A DNA stretch of 64,000 bases from Zunongwangia sp. ESRF-bin46 (GTDB lineage: Bacteria; Bacteroidota; Bacteroidia; Flavobacteriales; Flavobacteriaceae), in contig NTLF01000020.1 in the NCBI GenBank assembly GCA_002631855.1, positions 1 through 64,000 on the forward strand. The letters are read 5' to 3'. How positions within the stretch are numbered: the first letter of the stretch is position 1; every line of letters begins with the position of its first letter. Under the pieces are notes generated by a model that searched no databases, was not told the DNA's origin, and saw nothing but the letters and a program-made list of their open reading frames with translations. This document shows, piece by piece, positions 46,034 through 55,925 of the stretch. The position numbers and the translations under genes were made by a program.

Positions 46034-46070
46034 AAAGCAATAACCAACTTGGTTATTGCTTTTTTGTTTT
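46034..46070 (+). terminator. Terminator downstream of ppa
   Basis: A near-perfect palindrome AGCAATAACCAA / TTGGTTATTGCT (46036-46047 and 46049-46060) followed by TTTTTG. It lies about 40 bases after the ppa stop. Confidence 0.88.
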
Positions 46071-46119
46071 GTCCTATTTTGTTACTTTAGCATCGCTTTA
46101 ACAAAATCTTTATAAAATT

Positions 46120-48552
46120 ATGGAACAAAACATTATTTATGTGCCTATAGTATTGGCTATTTTAGGTCTTCTTTTTATGCTCGTTAAAATGAGTTGGGTA
46201 AAAAAACAACCAGCAGGAAGCGAGCGTATGCAATCTATTTCAAAAAGTATTAAAGAAGGCGCACTCGCATTTTTAAGTGCAGAATATAGGCTGTTGGCCA
46301 TATTTGCAGTCATAGCAGGAGTGTTGCTTTTTATTATTTCTACATTGGTGCCATCTACTAGTTGGATGATTGTTCCTGCCTTTTTTATCGGTGCTATCTT
46401 TTCGGCATTGGCTGGAAATATAGGAATGCGCGTTGCTACCGAAGCAAACGCACGTACTGCTGAAGCTGCTAAAACTAGTTTGCCACAAGCACTGAAAGTT
46501 TCTTTTGGAGGTGGTACAGTAATGGGACTTGGTGTAGCCGGACTTGCGGTTTTAGGCCTTAGTTTGTTCTTTATGTTTTTCGCCAGTCAGTTTATTACTG
46601 AAGGCGGTGATTTTTATGGGGATATGACTATTGTTTTGGAAGCCTTAGCAGGATTCTCACTTGGTGCTGAAAGTATCGCACTTTTTGCTCGTGTGGGTGG
46701 TGGAATTTACACCAAAGCAGCCGATGTAGGTGCCGATTTGGTTGGTAAAGTAGAAGCTGGAATCCCGGAGGATGATCCGCGTAACCCAGCTACAATTGCG
46801 GATAACGTTGGGGACAATGTAGGTGATGTTGCAGGGATGGGTGCCGATCTCTTCGGAAGTTATGTTGCAACCGTTCTAGCCGCCATGGTATTGGGTAATT
46901 ACCTAATTCGCGATATGAGTGTAGATGGACAGTTTACAGATGCCTTCGGAAATATGGGGCCGATTTTGTTACCTATACTAATCGCTGGTGTTGGAATTTT
47001 AGCCTCTATAATCGGAACCTTTTTAGTCGGAATTAAAAGTAATGATGCCAAAGAACCACAAGTACAAAGAGCTTTAGATATGGGTAACTGGACGTCGATT
47101 ATTCTTACCTTAATTGCTAGTTGGTTTTTAATAGACTGGATGTTGCCAGAAACTATGAGCATGGCATTCTTTGGCGAGGGTGTTAAAGAAATACCTAGCA
47201 TCAACGTATTTTGGGCCGCTTGTATTGGATTAGCGGTAGGAGCACTTATTTCGTTTGTAACAGCACATTATACTAGTTTGGGTAAAAAACCAGTTATGGA
47301 TATTGTTCAAAATTCATCTACAGGTGCTGCAACCAATATTATTGCAGGGTTGGCTGTTGGAATGAAATCTACTTTTTGGAGTGTGCTACTTTTTGCCGCT
47401 GCCATTTATGGATCATATGAGTTAGCTGGATTCTACGGGGTAGCGTTAGCTGCATCTGCGATGATGGCAACTACTGCAATGCAATTAGCAATCGATGCTT
47501 TTGGGCCTATTGCCGATAATGCTGGTGGTGTTGCCGAAATGAGCGAACTAGAACCCCACGTTCGTGAACGTACTGATATTTTAGATTCTGTAGGAAACAC
47601 AACAGCAGCAGTAGGTAAAGGATTTGCGATTGCCTCAGCGGCTTTAACTGCATTGGCTTTATTTGCGGCTTACGTTACGTTCACAGGAATTGATGGTATT
47701 AATATTTTCCGTGCGGATGTGTTGGCAATGTTGTTTGTAGGTGGAATGATTCCAGTAGTATTTTCAGCATTAGCGATGAAATCGGTAGGAAAAGCAGCGA
47801 TGAAAATGGTGCAAGAAGTTCGCCGTCAGTTTAAAGAAATACCTGGTATTATGGAAGGGACTGCCACGCCAGAATATGGAAAGTGTGTAGATATTTCAAC
47901 TAAAGCTGCATTACGGGAAATGATTCTTCCAGGTTTATTAACCATTGTAACCCCTGTTGTTATCGGACTAATATTCGGTGCAGAACCTTTAGGGGGGTAT
48001 ATGGCTGGTGTTTGCGTAAGCGGTGTAATGTGGGCGATATTTCAGAATAATGCTGGAGGAGCTTGGGACAACGCGAAAAAATCATTTGAAGCTGGTGTTA
48101 TGATCAACGGCGAAATGACTTATAAAGGAAGCGATGCCCATAAAGCTGCTGTTACAGGTGATACGGTTGGAGATCCGTTTAAAGATACTTCAGGACCATC
48201 GATGAACATTTTAATTAAATTAACGTGTTTAGTGGGTCTAGTGATCGCCCCAATTTTAGGTGGTCACGGAATGGATGAAGAAATAAAAGGCGAAAATGTT
48301 TCAGAAGAAATGTATATGATCGATGAAGATGGAAACCAAACGTTGTTAACCGATAACCAAGCGGAACAGGTGAAAGAAGTTTCAAAAGAAATTATGGTAA
48401 GCTTATCATCAAATGATACCTTAACAACTGCAGATGTGACCATCAAAACAACAAAAGATGGAGAAACAACTACCGAAAGTAAAACCTTTAAAGGAACAGA
48501 AGAAGAGGTAAATGCTCAAATTGAAGCGCTAAGAGATCAATCTCAAGAATAG
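46120..48552 (+). CDS. hppA: Membrane-bound ion-pumping pyrophosphatase
   Basis: 810 residues with about 16 membrane helices. Substrate-binding blocks: [57 protein letters not shown] and [27 protein letters not shown] carries the alanine typical of K+-dependent enzymes. The pump uses PPi hydrolysis to move Na+ or H+ outward; which ion is not settled. About 93 residues after the last helix (from MDEEIKG, about 718) form a charged, non-membrane tail not usual for the family. Confidence 0.94.
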   Translation: MEQNIIYVPIVLAILGLLFMLVKMSWVKKQPAGSERMQSISKSIKEGALAFLSAEYRLLAIFAVIAGVLLFIISTLVPSTSWMIVPAFFIGAIFSALAGNIGMRVATEANARTAEAAKTSLPQALKVSFGGGTVMGLGVAGLAVLGLSLFFMFFASQFITEGGDFYGDMTIVLEALAGFSLGAESIALFARVGGGIYTKAADVGADLVGKVEAGIPEDDPRNPATIADNVGDNVGDVAGMGADLFGSYVATVLAAMVLGNYLIRDMSVDGQFTDAFGNMGPILLPILIAGVGILASIIGTFLVGIKSNDAKEPQVQRALDMGNWTSIILTLIASWFLIDWMLPETMSMAFFGEGVKEIPSINVFWAACIGLAVGALISFVTAHYTSLGKKPVMDIVQNSSTGAATNIIAGLAVGMKSTFWSVLLFAAAIYGSYELAGFYGVALAASAMMATTAMQLAIDAFGPIADNAGGVAEMSELEPHVRERTDILDSVGNTTAAVGKGFAIASAALTALALFAAYVTFTGIDGINIFRADVLAMLFVGGMIPVVFSALAMKSVGKAAMKMVQEVRRQFKEIPGIMEGTATPEYGKCVDISTKAALREMILPGLLTIVTPVVIGLIFGAEPLGGYMAGVCVSGVMWAIFQNNAGGAWDNAKKSFEAGVMINGEMTYKGSDAHKAAVTGDTVGDPFKDTSGPSMNILIKLTCLVGLVIAPILGGHGMDEEIKGENVSEEMYMIDEDGNQTLLTDNQAEQVKEVSKEIMVSLSSNDTLTTADVTIKTTKDGETTTESKTFKGTEEEVNAQIEALRDQSQE

Positions 48553-48575
48553 TGCTTCTTTGTTAAAATTAATGT

Positions 48576-48605
48576 AAACCCTGATTAACAGTCAGGGTTT
48601 TTTTA
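48576..48605 (+). terminator. Terminator downstream of hppA
   Basis: A 9-bp stem AAACCCTGA / TCAGGGTTT (48576-48584 and 48592-48600), then TTTT. It lies 24 bases after the hppA stop and 25 bases before the next start. Confidence 0.9.
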
Positions 48606-48629
48606 TGTTTTTATAGTATCTTTCAGATA

Positions 48630-49895
48630 ATGAACTACGACGATTTAATAACATTGGGGATAGCTTTTGGCTTAGGAATGTTGGTTGGCTTACAGCGTCA
48701 ACGGACCGATAATAAAATGGCTGGCGTTAGAACGTTCACGCTTATTTCCATTCTTGGTGTTGTGTCAGGTTTTTTAAGTAGGGATTTTGACAATCCATTT
48801 ATACTTCCGGTTATGGGGTTGGCTGTCACAGGATTACTAATCACCGCCAATATAATAAAGCTTAAAAAGCTAAATGAAGCTGATATAGGTCAAACCACTG
48901 AGGTTGCTGCCTTGCTTATGTTTGCTATTGGGGGCTATTTAGTACTTGGTGATCAAGTAATAGGTGTTGTGGTCGGTGGTGTTATGGCTGTACTATTATA
49001 CGTAAAGGAGCATCTTCACGATTTTATTGAAAACTTAAAAGACAAAGACTTAGCAGCAATCATGACATTTGCCGGGATTTCATTGGTTATTTTACCAATA
49101 CTACCAAATAAAACCTATGGCCCTTTAGATGTTATAAACCCTAAAAATATATGGTTAATGGTTACACTTATTGTAGGGATAAGTGTAATAGGTTACTTTA
49201 TTTACAAATTTGTAGGTAAAAAAGTAGGTGTTATTTCAAATGGGGTTTTAGGAGGCTTAATTAGTAGTACCGCTACCACAGTAAGCTATGCACGAAAAAC
49301 TAAAGATGCCAAGAACATTGGAAAAATGGCTGCTTTTGTTATAACCGCTGCCTCTGCCATAGCATTGGTAAGGGTATTGATAGAAGTAGGGGTGGTCATC
49401 CCTGAAAAACTTCCTCAAATAATGCTACCGATTATAGTTGAGCTTATAATTATGATAGTGTTGTGTGTAGGCTTGTTTTATTTGTTTAATAATGACGAAA
49501 AAGATGACGAAATGCCAGAGCCTAAAAACCCAGCTCAATTTAAAAGTGCACTAGTATTTGGACTTTTATATGGACTTATTTTATTAGCTGTAGCATTTAC
49601 AAAAGAAGAATTTGGCAACGAGGCTTTATATATTGTCGCAATTATAAGTGGTTTAACAGATGTAGATGCTATCACACTTTCTTTATCACAAACTATGAAA
49701 GGAGGAGGGTTGAATACTGAAACAGGATGGCGTTTAATCCTCTTGGCATCCCTTTCAAACTTACTTTTTAAAGGTATTATGGCGGCTGTTTTGGGAACCA
49801 AAGAGTTAACTAAATGGATTGCAATCTCATTTGGTATATCCATTGCAGCAGGTTTATTATTAATGTGGTTGTGGCCAGAAACTTGGGTGTTGTAA
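48630..49895 (+). CDS. MgtC/SapB family membrane protein with DUF4010
   Basis: 421 residues. The N-terminus has the MgtC motif LGIAFGLGMLVGLQRQR and TFTLISILGVVSGFLSRDF; the C-terminal half is DUF4010, rich in membrane helices (GVLGGLISSTATTVSYARKTKD, ISGLTDVDAITLSLSQTMKGG). Proteins of this type are linked to Mg2+ or low-phosphate adaptation in other bacteria; the function here is unproven. It starts 77 bases after hppA and one base before the App1-like gene. Confidence 0.88.
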   Translation: MNYDDLITLGIAFGLGMLVGLQRQRTDNKMAGVRTFTLISILGVVSGFLSRDFDNPFILPVMGLAVTGLLITANIIKLKKLNEADIGQTTEVAALLMFAIGGYLVLGDQVIGVVVGGVMAVLLYVKEHLHDFIENLKDKDLAAIMTFAGISLVILPILPNKTYGPLDVINPKNIWLMVTLIVGISVIGYFIYKFVGKKVGVISNGVLGGLISSTATTVSYARKTKDAKNIGKMAAFVITAASAIALVRVLIEVGVVIPEKLPQIMLPIIVELIIMIVLCVGLFYLFNNDEKDDEMPEPKNPAQFKSALVFGLLYGLILLAVAFTKEEFGNEALYIVAIISGLTDVDAITLSLSQTMKGGGLNTETGWRLILLASLSNLLFKGIMAAVLGTKELTKWIAISFGISIAAGLLLMWLWPETWVL

Positions 49896-49896
49896 T

Positions 49897-50901
49897 ATGG
49901 GGCTATTCAAAAAAGATCCATTACAAATAATTACTTTTCACAGTTATGGAACGGATTCTCATTTGTATTTACGTGGAAGAGCGTTAGAAGATGAAAACAT
50001 CGACCTTTCCAAAAACGGAATTTTCAGCTTGATAAAAAATACCTATAAACGTTTTGAAACCGACGAAATCCCATTTTCAAAACTTAAAATAACATTACCG
50101 GATGATTCAGTTTATTATACTGAAACCGATAAAAGAGGTTATTTTAAATTTAAGGAAACCATTCCGGGCTTAGATAAACTCACAAATGAAGAGGGTTGGT
50201 TGCAATATGAAATTTCTTTTGAAGAATCATTCCCCAATAGAATTATAAATAATCAAAACCGGTTTCCTGGTGAGATGCTTATTCCTTCAAGAAAAAGTGA
50301 ATTTGGTGTGATTAGCGATATTGACGATACCATAATCCATACAGGTGTTGCTTCATTTTTAAAATTAAAATTAGTTTTTAATACTTTTTTCAGAAATGCG
50401 GAAAGTAGATCACCTTTGGAAGGTGCTTCAGATTTTTATCAGTTATTGCATCAAGGAAAGACTGGAGAGGAAGTAAATCCATTATTTTATGTTAGTCACA
50501 GCCCTTGGAACTTATATCGATATCTGGAATTGTTTTTAAAAGCAAATACCTTCCCCAAAGGACCTATTTTATTGAGAAGCCTTCCTAGACCTTTCAGAAG
50601 AAAAAAAGAAGAAGAGAAACCACAAAAACAGAAAGAAATTCTCAACATTCTAAAAACTTACCCAAATAAAGGCTTTATTTTAATTGGCGACAGTGGCGAG
50701 CACGATGCTGATATTTATATAGAAATAGCCGAAAAGTATCCAAAACAAATTAAGGCAATCTACTTACGGAGTGTGAGACACAAAAAGAAAATGAAGCGTA
50801 TTAAAAGCTTGTTCTCAAATTATGATACAACACCTGCTTTATTGGTAGAAGATAGTAAAGAGGCAATTAAACACGCAAAATCACAAGGATTTATAAAGTG
50901 A
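49897..50901 (+). CDS. App1-like phosphatase (DUF2183)
   Basis: 334 residues. The HAD-type catalytic motif ISDIDDTIIHTG (about 146-157) is preceded by a beta-rich front; YVSHSPWNLYRYLELF and LRSLPRPFRRKKEEEK, then GFILIGDSGEHDADIYIEIAEKYP, match the App1/DUF2183 domain of phosphatidate phosphatases. It may remove phosphate from phosphatidic acid or a related lipid; no membrane segment is seen. One base after the MgtC gene, and convergent with ppk1. Confidence 0.88.
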   Translation: MGLFKKDPLQIITFHSYGTDSHLYLRGRALEDENIDLSKNGIFSLIKNTYKRFETDEIPFSKLKITLPDDSVYYTETDKRGYFKFKETIPGLDKLTNEEGWLQYEISFEESFPNRIINNQNRFPGEMLIPSRKSEFGVISDIDDTIIHTGVASFLKLKLVFNTFFRNAESRSPLEGASDFYQLLHQGKTGEEVNPLFYVSHSPWNLYRYLELFLKANTFPKGPILLRSLPRPFRRKKEEEKPQKQKEILNILKTYPNKGFILIGDSGEHDADIYIEIAEKYPKQIKAIYLRSVRHKKKMKRIKSLFSNYDTTPALLVEDSKEAIKHAKSQGFIK

Positions 50902-50902
50902 A

Positions 50903-52936
50903 TTAGGACAGGTCTTTAAAATAGTCATACGTATCATATTGTGCCCGTACGGCTGGGTTGCCGTGTTTTACGTATTCATTTTTTTGGTCGGGATCAATTA
51001 TTCGTGCTTTTACATTATCGTTTAATTGTATTTCTATTAATTCCCTAATTGTATTGTGGTGGTCTTGATCTAAAACAGGAGTAACTACTTCTATACGGTG
51101 GCTCAGGTTTCGTTTCATCCAATCTGCGCTACCAATGTACATTTTTTCATTGCCATCATTCCCGAAAATATAAATACGGCCGTGCTCTAAAAACCGATCG
51201 AGGATACTAGTAACTTGAATGTTTTCACTTTGATCTTTAATGCCAGGCACGATTGAGCAGATACCGCGTACTAATAATCTAATTTTTACACCTGCATTGC
51301 TAGCTTTATAAAGCATTTTTATCATGCTTTTATCTTGTAGGCTATTCATTTTGGCAATAATGTAAGCGTCTTTACCTGCTTTAGCCAGTTCCATTTCATT
51401 TTCTATTAAATCTTCAAAAGTATCTCGTAGTGTAAAGGGTGAAACTAAAAGCTTATCAGGTTTTGGGATAATCATTTTTCCTTGAAGAACTAAAAACAGT
51501 TTGTTAAGGTCTTCTGTAATGGTTTTGTTGGCAGTCATGATGCCGAAATCAGTATATAATTTAGCCGTATTCTCATTAAAATTACCCGTTGCAATGTATC
51601 CATACCGTTTTGATGATTCGTTTGTTTCACGCTCAATACATAGTATCTTTGAGTGGATTTTTATAGCTGGAAAACTATAAATTACGTGTGCACCATTATC
51701 TTCAAATAATTTACCCCACTTTAAATTGTTGTGCTCATCAAAACGAGCTTTTACTTCTATAAAAACAACAACTTCTTTTCCGTTTTTTGCCGCTTTTGCA
51801 ATGGCATCGTTTAACCTTGACTCACTGGCAGCCCGATAAATGGTCATTTTAATAGTGGTGACTTTTGGGTCGTCTGCAGCTTCTTCTAATAGTTTTATTA
51901 CCGGTTCGAAATTTTGGTAAGGGTAATGTATAAGTTGATCCTTTTCATCAATAGCTTTAAAAACGGAATCACAATCTGCCAAAACGGGATGTGGTAACGG
52001 AGGTAATTCTTCAGTAGATAAGTTTTTTGAAGTTGGGTTAGGAAACCCAAAAAAGTCTTTGAAGTTATGATATGTTCCACCCTTAACAATGTCAGTGTTA
52101 TAAACCTCTAAAGCGTTCTTTAAAACTTCTTCAAATTGCTTAGGCATTTTATTATCAATCAATAAACGGGTTGCCTGCCCTGTATTACGCTTAGGAAGCG
52201 ATTTTTTTATCCGTTCCATTACGTTGCCAGAAAACTCATCCTCTATATACAATTCAGCATCTCTAGATTTTTTGATGGAATAAAAGATGATATTTTCTTC
52301 CTTTTGAGGAGTTTGTTTTAAACTATACTTCAAAACATCATCAATAAAGGTTATAAAATATTTCCCGTTATGCTTCGGAAATGTAAAAAACCGAGGTTTA
52401 TCATCAGGGATTTTAACCAACTTAAACGTATCGTTTTCTAACTGAGCAGCGAGATACAATGCTTCATTTTCAATAAAAACAGTATCGCTATTTGAACATG
52501 GATTGCAACTTATCTCTAACTTATCTTTTAGCGAATCTTCAAAATACGATTTAGCGATTTCTTTTTGAGTAGCAGAAAACTCTTTGTAATCAATTAAATG
52601 AATGTTTTCTTCTTTTAAATCTGGAATAATCTGTTTTTTGAAAATATCGCCAAACTCTTCCTGTTGCAATTCAACCTGCTTTTTTATTTCTTTTAAAACC
52701 TTATTGGGCTTGGTAATCAGTTTTTTTCTGAAAGGTTTTTCAATCTCTTTAATTTGTCGAATATCGGACACGCGAACTCTAAAAAACTCATCCAAATTGG
52801 AAGAGAAAATTGCTAAAAACTTGATGCGTTCGTATAGAGGGTTTTCCCTATCTGCTGCTTCTTGTAAAACCCTGTGATTAAACCGAAGCCACGAAAGATC
52901 GCGGTGATAATATTTTGTGTTGTATAGTTTTGCCAT
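50903..52936 (-). CDS. ppk1: Polyphosphate kinase 1
   Basis: 677 residues. It contains the N-terminal PPK domain (YYHRDLSWLRFNHRVLQEAADRENPLYERIKFLAIFSSNLDEFFRVR), the middle domain (HPVLADCDSVFKAIDEKD), and the phospholipase-D-like catalytic part with the HSKILCIERE histidine and ARFDEHNNLKWGKLFEDNGAHV. It makes polyphosphate from ATP. It sits in a group of phosphate-related genes (ppa, hppA, App1), on the opposite strand to the App1-like gene. Confidence 0.95.
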   Translation of the reverse strand: MAKLYNTKYYHRDLSWLRFNHRVLQEAADRENPLYERIKFLAIFSSNLDEFFRVRVSDIRQIKEIEKPFRKKLITKPNKVLKEIKKQVELQQEEFGDIFKKQIIPDLKEENIHLIDYKEFSATQKEIAKSYFEDSLKDKLEISCNPCSNSDTVFIENEALYLAAQLENDTFKLVKIPDDKPRFFTFPKHNGKYFITFIDDVLKYSLKQTPQKEENIIFYSIKKSRDAELYIEDEFSGNVMERIKKSLPKRNTGQATRLLIDNKMPKQFEEVLKNALEVYNTDIVKGGTYHNFKDFFGFPNPTSKNLSTEELPPLPHPVLADCDSVFKAIDEKDQLIHYPYQNFEPVIKLLEEAADDPKVTTIKMTIYRAASESRLNDAIAKAAKNGKEVVVFIEVKARFDEHNNLKWGKLFEDNGAHVIYSFPAIKIHSKILCIERETNESSKRYGYIATGNFNENTAKLYTDFGIMTANKTITEDLNKLFLVLQGKMIIPKPDKLLVSPFTLRDTFEDLIENEMELAKAGKDAYIIAKMNSLQDKSMIKMLYKASNAGVKIRLLVRGICSIVPGIKDQSENIQVTSILDRFLEHGRIYIFGNDGNEKMYIGSADWMKRNLSHRIEVVTPVLDQDHHNTIRELIEIQLNDNVKARIIDPDQKNEYVKHGNPAVRAQYDTYDYFKDLS

Positions 52937-53033
52937 AGTAGTTAGACTGGCAAAATAACCATATTGCTACATCTTTTGTGTGAGCGAAATGTTAACTTTT
53001 ATAGCAATAAAAGATTGTAATGTTGTTTTCTTG

Positions 53034-53648
53034 TTAAAACAACCCGTGCAGCTCAGCATCAATTTTACTAATTACTTGTCCTAAATGTTCAGGGTCATCT
53101 ACAAAATCAAGATTGTCTACATCTAAAATGATGAGGTTTCCTTTGTCGTAATCGTGTATCCAGGCCTCGTAACGCTCATTTAACCGGCTTAAGTAGTCAA
53201 TACTTATAGAATTTTCATACTCACGGCCGCGTTTATGTATTTGGTTTACCAAATTAGGAATAGAACTGCGTAAGTAAATTAATAAATCGGGACCTTCGGT
53301 TACACTTTCCATCAAATCAAACAGAGAGCGGTAATTTTCAAAATCACGGTTGGTCATCAACCCCATGGCGTGTAGATTGGGTGCAAAGATGTAAGCGTCT
53401 TCATAAATAGTACGATCTTGAATAACATCCTTCCCTTTTTCGCGAATTTCGAGAATTTGGCGAAACCGGCTGTTCAAAAAGTAAATTTGCAAGTTAAAAG
53501 ACCACCGTGCCATTTGGTTGTAAAAGTCATCTAAATAGGGGTTGTCTTCAACGTCTTCAAACTGGGGTTTCCATTTGTAGTGTTTTGCCAGTAAGCGGGT
53601 TAAAGTCGTTTTTCCGGAGCCAATGTTTCCTGCAATTGCTACGTGCAT
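53034..53648 (-). CDS. Deoxynucleoside kinase
   Basis: 204 residues. The Walker A motif HVAIAGNIGSGKTTLTRLL begins the protein; QDRTIYEDAYIFAPNLH carries the DR-x-E motif of the deoxynucleoside kinase family and RGREYENSISIDYLSRLNERYEAWI the lid region. It phosphorylates deoxynucleosides for salvage, which fits with the nucleoside transporter and thyA elsewhere in the window. Five bases after the hypothetical gene upstream. Confidence 0.9.
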   Translation of the reverse strand: MHVAIAGNIGSGKTTLTRLLAKHYKWKPQFEDVEDNPYLDDFYNQMARWSFNLQIYFLNSRFRQILEIREKGKDVIQDRTIYEDAYIFAPNLHAMGLMTNRDFENYRSLFDLMESVTEGPDLLIYLRSSIPNLVNQIHKRGREYENSISIDYLSRLNERYEAWIHDYDKGNLIILDVDNLDFVDDPEHLGQVISKIDAELHGLF

Positions 53649-53653
53649 AGTGT

Positions 53654-54451
53654 TTACTTCTTAGGTGCGGTTAGTTTAAGGATGTGGATGTTTTTTCCGT
53701 CATAAATATACAGGAATTCCTGTGTAAGGTGCAAGTCTTTTATGGTTATTTCGGGCAATGATATTTTTATTGCTTCAGGGTAGATTTTGGTTTTTCCTTC
53801 ACTTATATCGGCTAAATAATAAAGTGAATTTTCTTTTACGCCCATTACCTTTTCATCTTGCTGAATTACTTTAGTATAGCCTTCCACGGTTATTTCAGAA
53901 AGTAAACTTCCATAGACATTAAAAACTCGTGCTTTGTTTTCGGTTAGTAGGTAGCAGTAGTTAAAATTACTGGTCTGCGATACCAACGTGCCCGAAAAAG
54001 GTTGTGAAACTACAGTGTTGGTCAATGATCTGTAATTGAACAGCTCTAATTGTTGTGTATCTATGTTAAAAATCCAAAGTCTATTATTACCGGCATTGGT
54101 TGCTGTGTTAATGTTCAAAAACTGGGGAAGGTTGTTAAAATTAATACGTTCTATTTCGTTTAATTTATTATCGAGTAAAACAACGGTGTTTGTATCTTCA
54201 TAAAAGAGAACAACATTTAACGGGTTGATTATATCTACTGATGTTATTGGCCCTAACTGAAGATCGTTGAAAACAAAATCACCATCTAAGCCTGCTTTGT
54301 GCAACTCCATATTAGTGGTGAAATAAATATTTTCAAAGGCATCAATGCCTATAAACTCGTCTGCTTTCAAAGGTGTTTTTGAAATAGATTCAACCTGTTG
54401 CGCCAGTAAAACTGGTGTAAATAATAAAAAAAAGAGGTACACGGCTTTCAT
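53654..54451 (-). CDS. Hypothetical secreted protein, beta-propeller-like repeats
   Basis: 265 residues from ATG at 54451 (MKAVYLFFLLFTPVLLAQQ signal peptide); an upstream ATG adds six residues. The mature part shows repeated short beta-strand units (FENIYFTTNMELHKAGLDGDF, NPLNVVLFYEDTNTVVLLDNKLN, NNRLWIFNIDTQQLELFNYRS, KARVFNVYGSLLSEITV), as in six- or seven-bladed propellers. No catalytic motif. Five bases upstream of the deoxynucleoside kinase, so co-transcribed. Confidence 0.65.
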   Translation of the reverse strand: MKAVYLFFLLFTPVLLAQQVESISKTPLKADEFIGIDAFENIYFTTNMELHKAGLDGDFVFNDLQLGPITSVDIINPLNVVLFYEDTNTVVLLDNKLNEIERINFNNLPQFLNINTATNAGNNRLWIFNIDTQQLELFNYRSLTNTVVSQPFSGTLVSQTSNFNYCYLLTENKARVFNVYGSLLSEITVEGYTKVIQQDEKVMGVKENSLYYLADISEGKTKIYPEAIKISLPEITIKDLHLTQEFLYIYDGKNIHILKLTAPKK

Positions 54452-54498
54452 AGGAAGTTCAAGATACAAAAAGCGTGCTATATATTATGGGCTTTGTT

Positions 54499-54879
54499 TT
54501 AAAGGCTTCGAGCCTGAGTATATTTTTGACTGGCTTTTTTGGCTATCTTCAGATATTTTTCATCTATTTTCTCAGTCCTTATTTTTTGCTTTTCTTGTAT
54601 ACAAGCAATAACACGGAAGGTACTCATATATTCTTCCTGTAGATCGTAAACTGTTTCAGCAAGAGAAAAGAGTTCTTCATTCTCGCTTTCAGAAAGTTTT
54701 TCCTTGATTTTTTTTGCTAACACAAGTAATTCATCACTAAGCGCATCAAATTTTTCTTGATTTTTTAAAAACCGAGATAAAATAGCGTCTATCTCATTGC
54801 TAGTTTCATTGGCGTTTTGTGCCAATTGCTTTACTGTGTTAGTGGATTTATCCTGTTGGTTAGTTGAAAAAAATCCCAT
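54499..54879 (-). CDS. Hypothetical coiled-coil protein
   Basis: 126 residues, highly charged and helical over almost its full length (QNANETSNEIDAILSRFLKNQEKFDALSDELLVLAKKIKEKL, SESENEELFSLAETVYDLQEEYMS). No signal peptide or membrane segment and no recognised family. It is encoded 47 bases upstream of the secreted hypothetical gene on the same strand. Confidence 0.6.
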   Translation of the reverse strand: MGFFSTNQQDKSTNTVKQLAQNANETSNEIDAILSRFLKNQEKFDALSDELLVLAKKIKEKLSESENEELFSLAETVYDLQEEYMSTFRVIACIQEKQKIRTEKIDEKYLKIAKKASQKYTQARSL

Positions 54880-55008
54880 TGATTAGTTAATTTGTTCGAA
54901 ATATACACAAAAACCTCCTTGTAGCATAATTCTTACATAAATTTACGTATTTGTACGTAGTCCAAAAAACAACTATATAATTCCGTATCTTTAATGAAAA
55001 ATTGAGAT

Positions 55009-55623
55009 ATGCGAAAGATACTTCTAGGCGCGGTTATAGCCGTTATTATCGTATTTGGACTACGTTACTGTGAGCACAATAAAGACCAAAAGGAACAATT
55101 GGAAGCCAATACGGCACTCATACAAAAAGAGCTGAAAAATGTAGGAAAACTGATTGTCACTGAAGGTAGTTACGCTCAAGTTTTTACCTACGAAGATTGG
55201 AAAAAATTCTACTTAGATGTTTTTTCAGCCCGTAAAAAAGCACTGGTTGTAGTAAATGCAAAAGCAACTATTGCATATGACCTTAGTAAAATTAAAACGG
55301 AAGTAAATCAAGAAACTAAAACGGTTACAATAACCCATATTCCAGAACCAGAATTAAACATCAACCCAAATATTGAGTATTACGATGTAAAACAGGATTA
55401 TCTAAACCAATTTAAAGCGGAAGATTATAATAAAATAAAAAAGCAAGTTGAGTCTTCTCTTCGGAAAAAAATAGAAGCTTCAGAATTGGTTACTAATGCA
55501 GAAAACAGATTAATTTCTGAACTTCAGAAAATTTATATTCTTACTAGCTCTATGGGGTGGACGCTTCAATATCAAAGTGAAACAATTGAAGACGAAGCGG
55601 ATTTGGAGAAGATTAAATTATAA
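55009..55623 (+). CDS. DUF4230 protein
   Basis: 204 residues with an N-terminal membrane anchor (about 1-20, LLGAVIAVIIVFGLRYC). The mature part has KELKNVGKLIVTEGSYAQVFTYED, KKALVVVNAKATIAYDLSKI and a long charged helix (YNKIKKQVESSLRKKIEASELVTNAENRLISEL), matching DUF4230. Function unknown; probably on the periplasmic side. Its last bases overlap the convergent rhodanese gene. Confidence 0.85.
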   Translation: MRKILLGAVIAVIIVFGLRYCEHNKDQKEQLEANTALIQKELKNVGKLIVTEGSYAQVFTYEDWKKFYLDVFSARKKALVVVNAKATIAYDLSKIKTEVNQETKTVTITHIPEPELNINPNIEYYDVKQDYLNQFKAEDYNKIKKQVESSLRKKIEASELVTNAENRLISELQKIYILTSSMGWTLQYQSETIEDEADLEKIKL

Positions 55624-55923
55624 CTTCTTTTCAAGAGACTTCCAGCCACCACCATTAATCGCTTCAATATTATTTTTGTTTAATGTTTTAGCAGCATTGC
55701 CACTGCGAACACCACTGGCACAATAGGTAATTACAGGTTTGTTCCATTGTTTAATTTCTGAAATTTTAGCGTCAATTTCATTGACGGGAATATGTTTAGA
55801 CCCCGAAATAGCCCCAGCATCGTACTCTTTCTGTGTGCGAACGTCTAAAATTACGGCATCCCGATTTTTAAAATCTTGGATTTCCTTAGTGTTACTTCCG
55901 AATAAAAAATCTAATAATCCCAT
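55618..55923 (-). CDS. Rhodanese-like domain protein
   Basis: 101 residues, a single rhodanese domain: AVILDVRTQKEYDAGAISGSKHIPVNEID and the active-site loop VITYCASGVRSGNAAKTL with the catalytic cysteine. No signal peptide, so it is cytoplasmic. It lies two bases downstream of the aromatic amino-acid hydroxylase gene, indicating co-transcription. Confidence 0.92.
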   Translation of the reverse strand: MGLLDFLFGSNTKEIQDFKNRDAVILDVRTQKEYDAGAISGSKHIPVNEIDAKISEIKQWNKPVITYCASGVRSGNAAKTLNKNNIEAINGGGWKSLEKKL

Positions 55924-55925
55924 AG

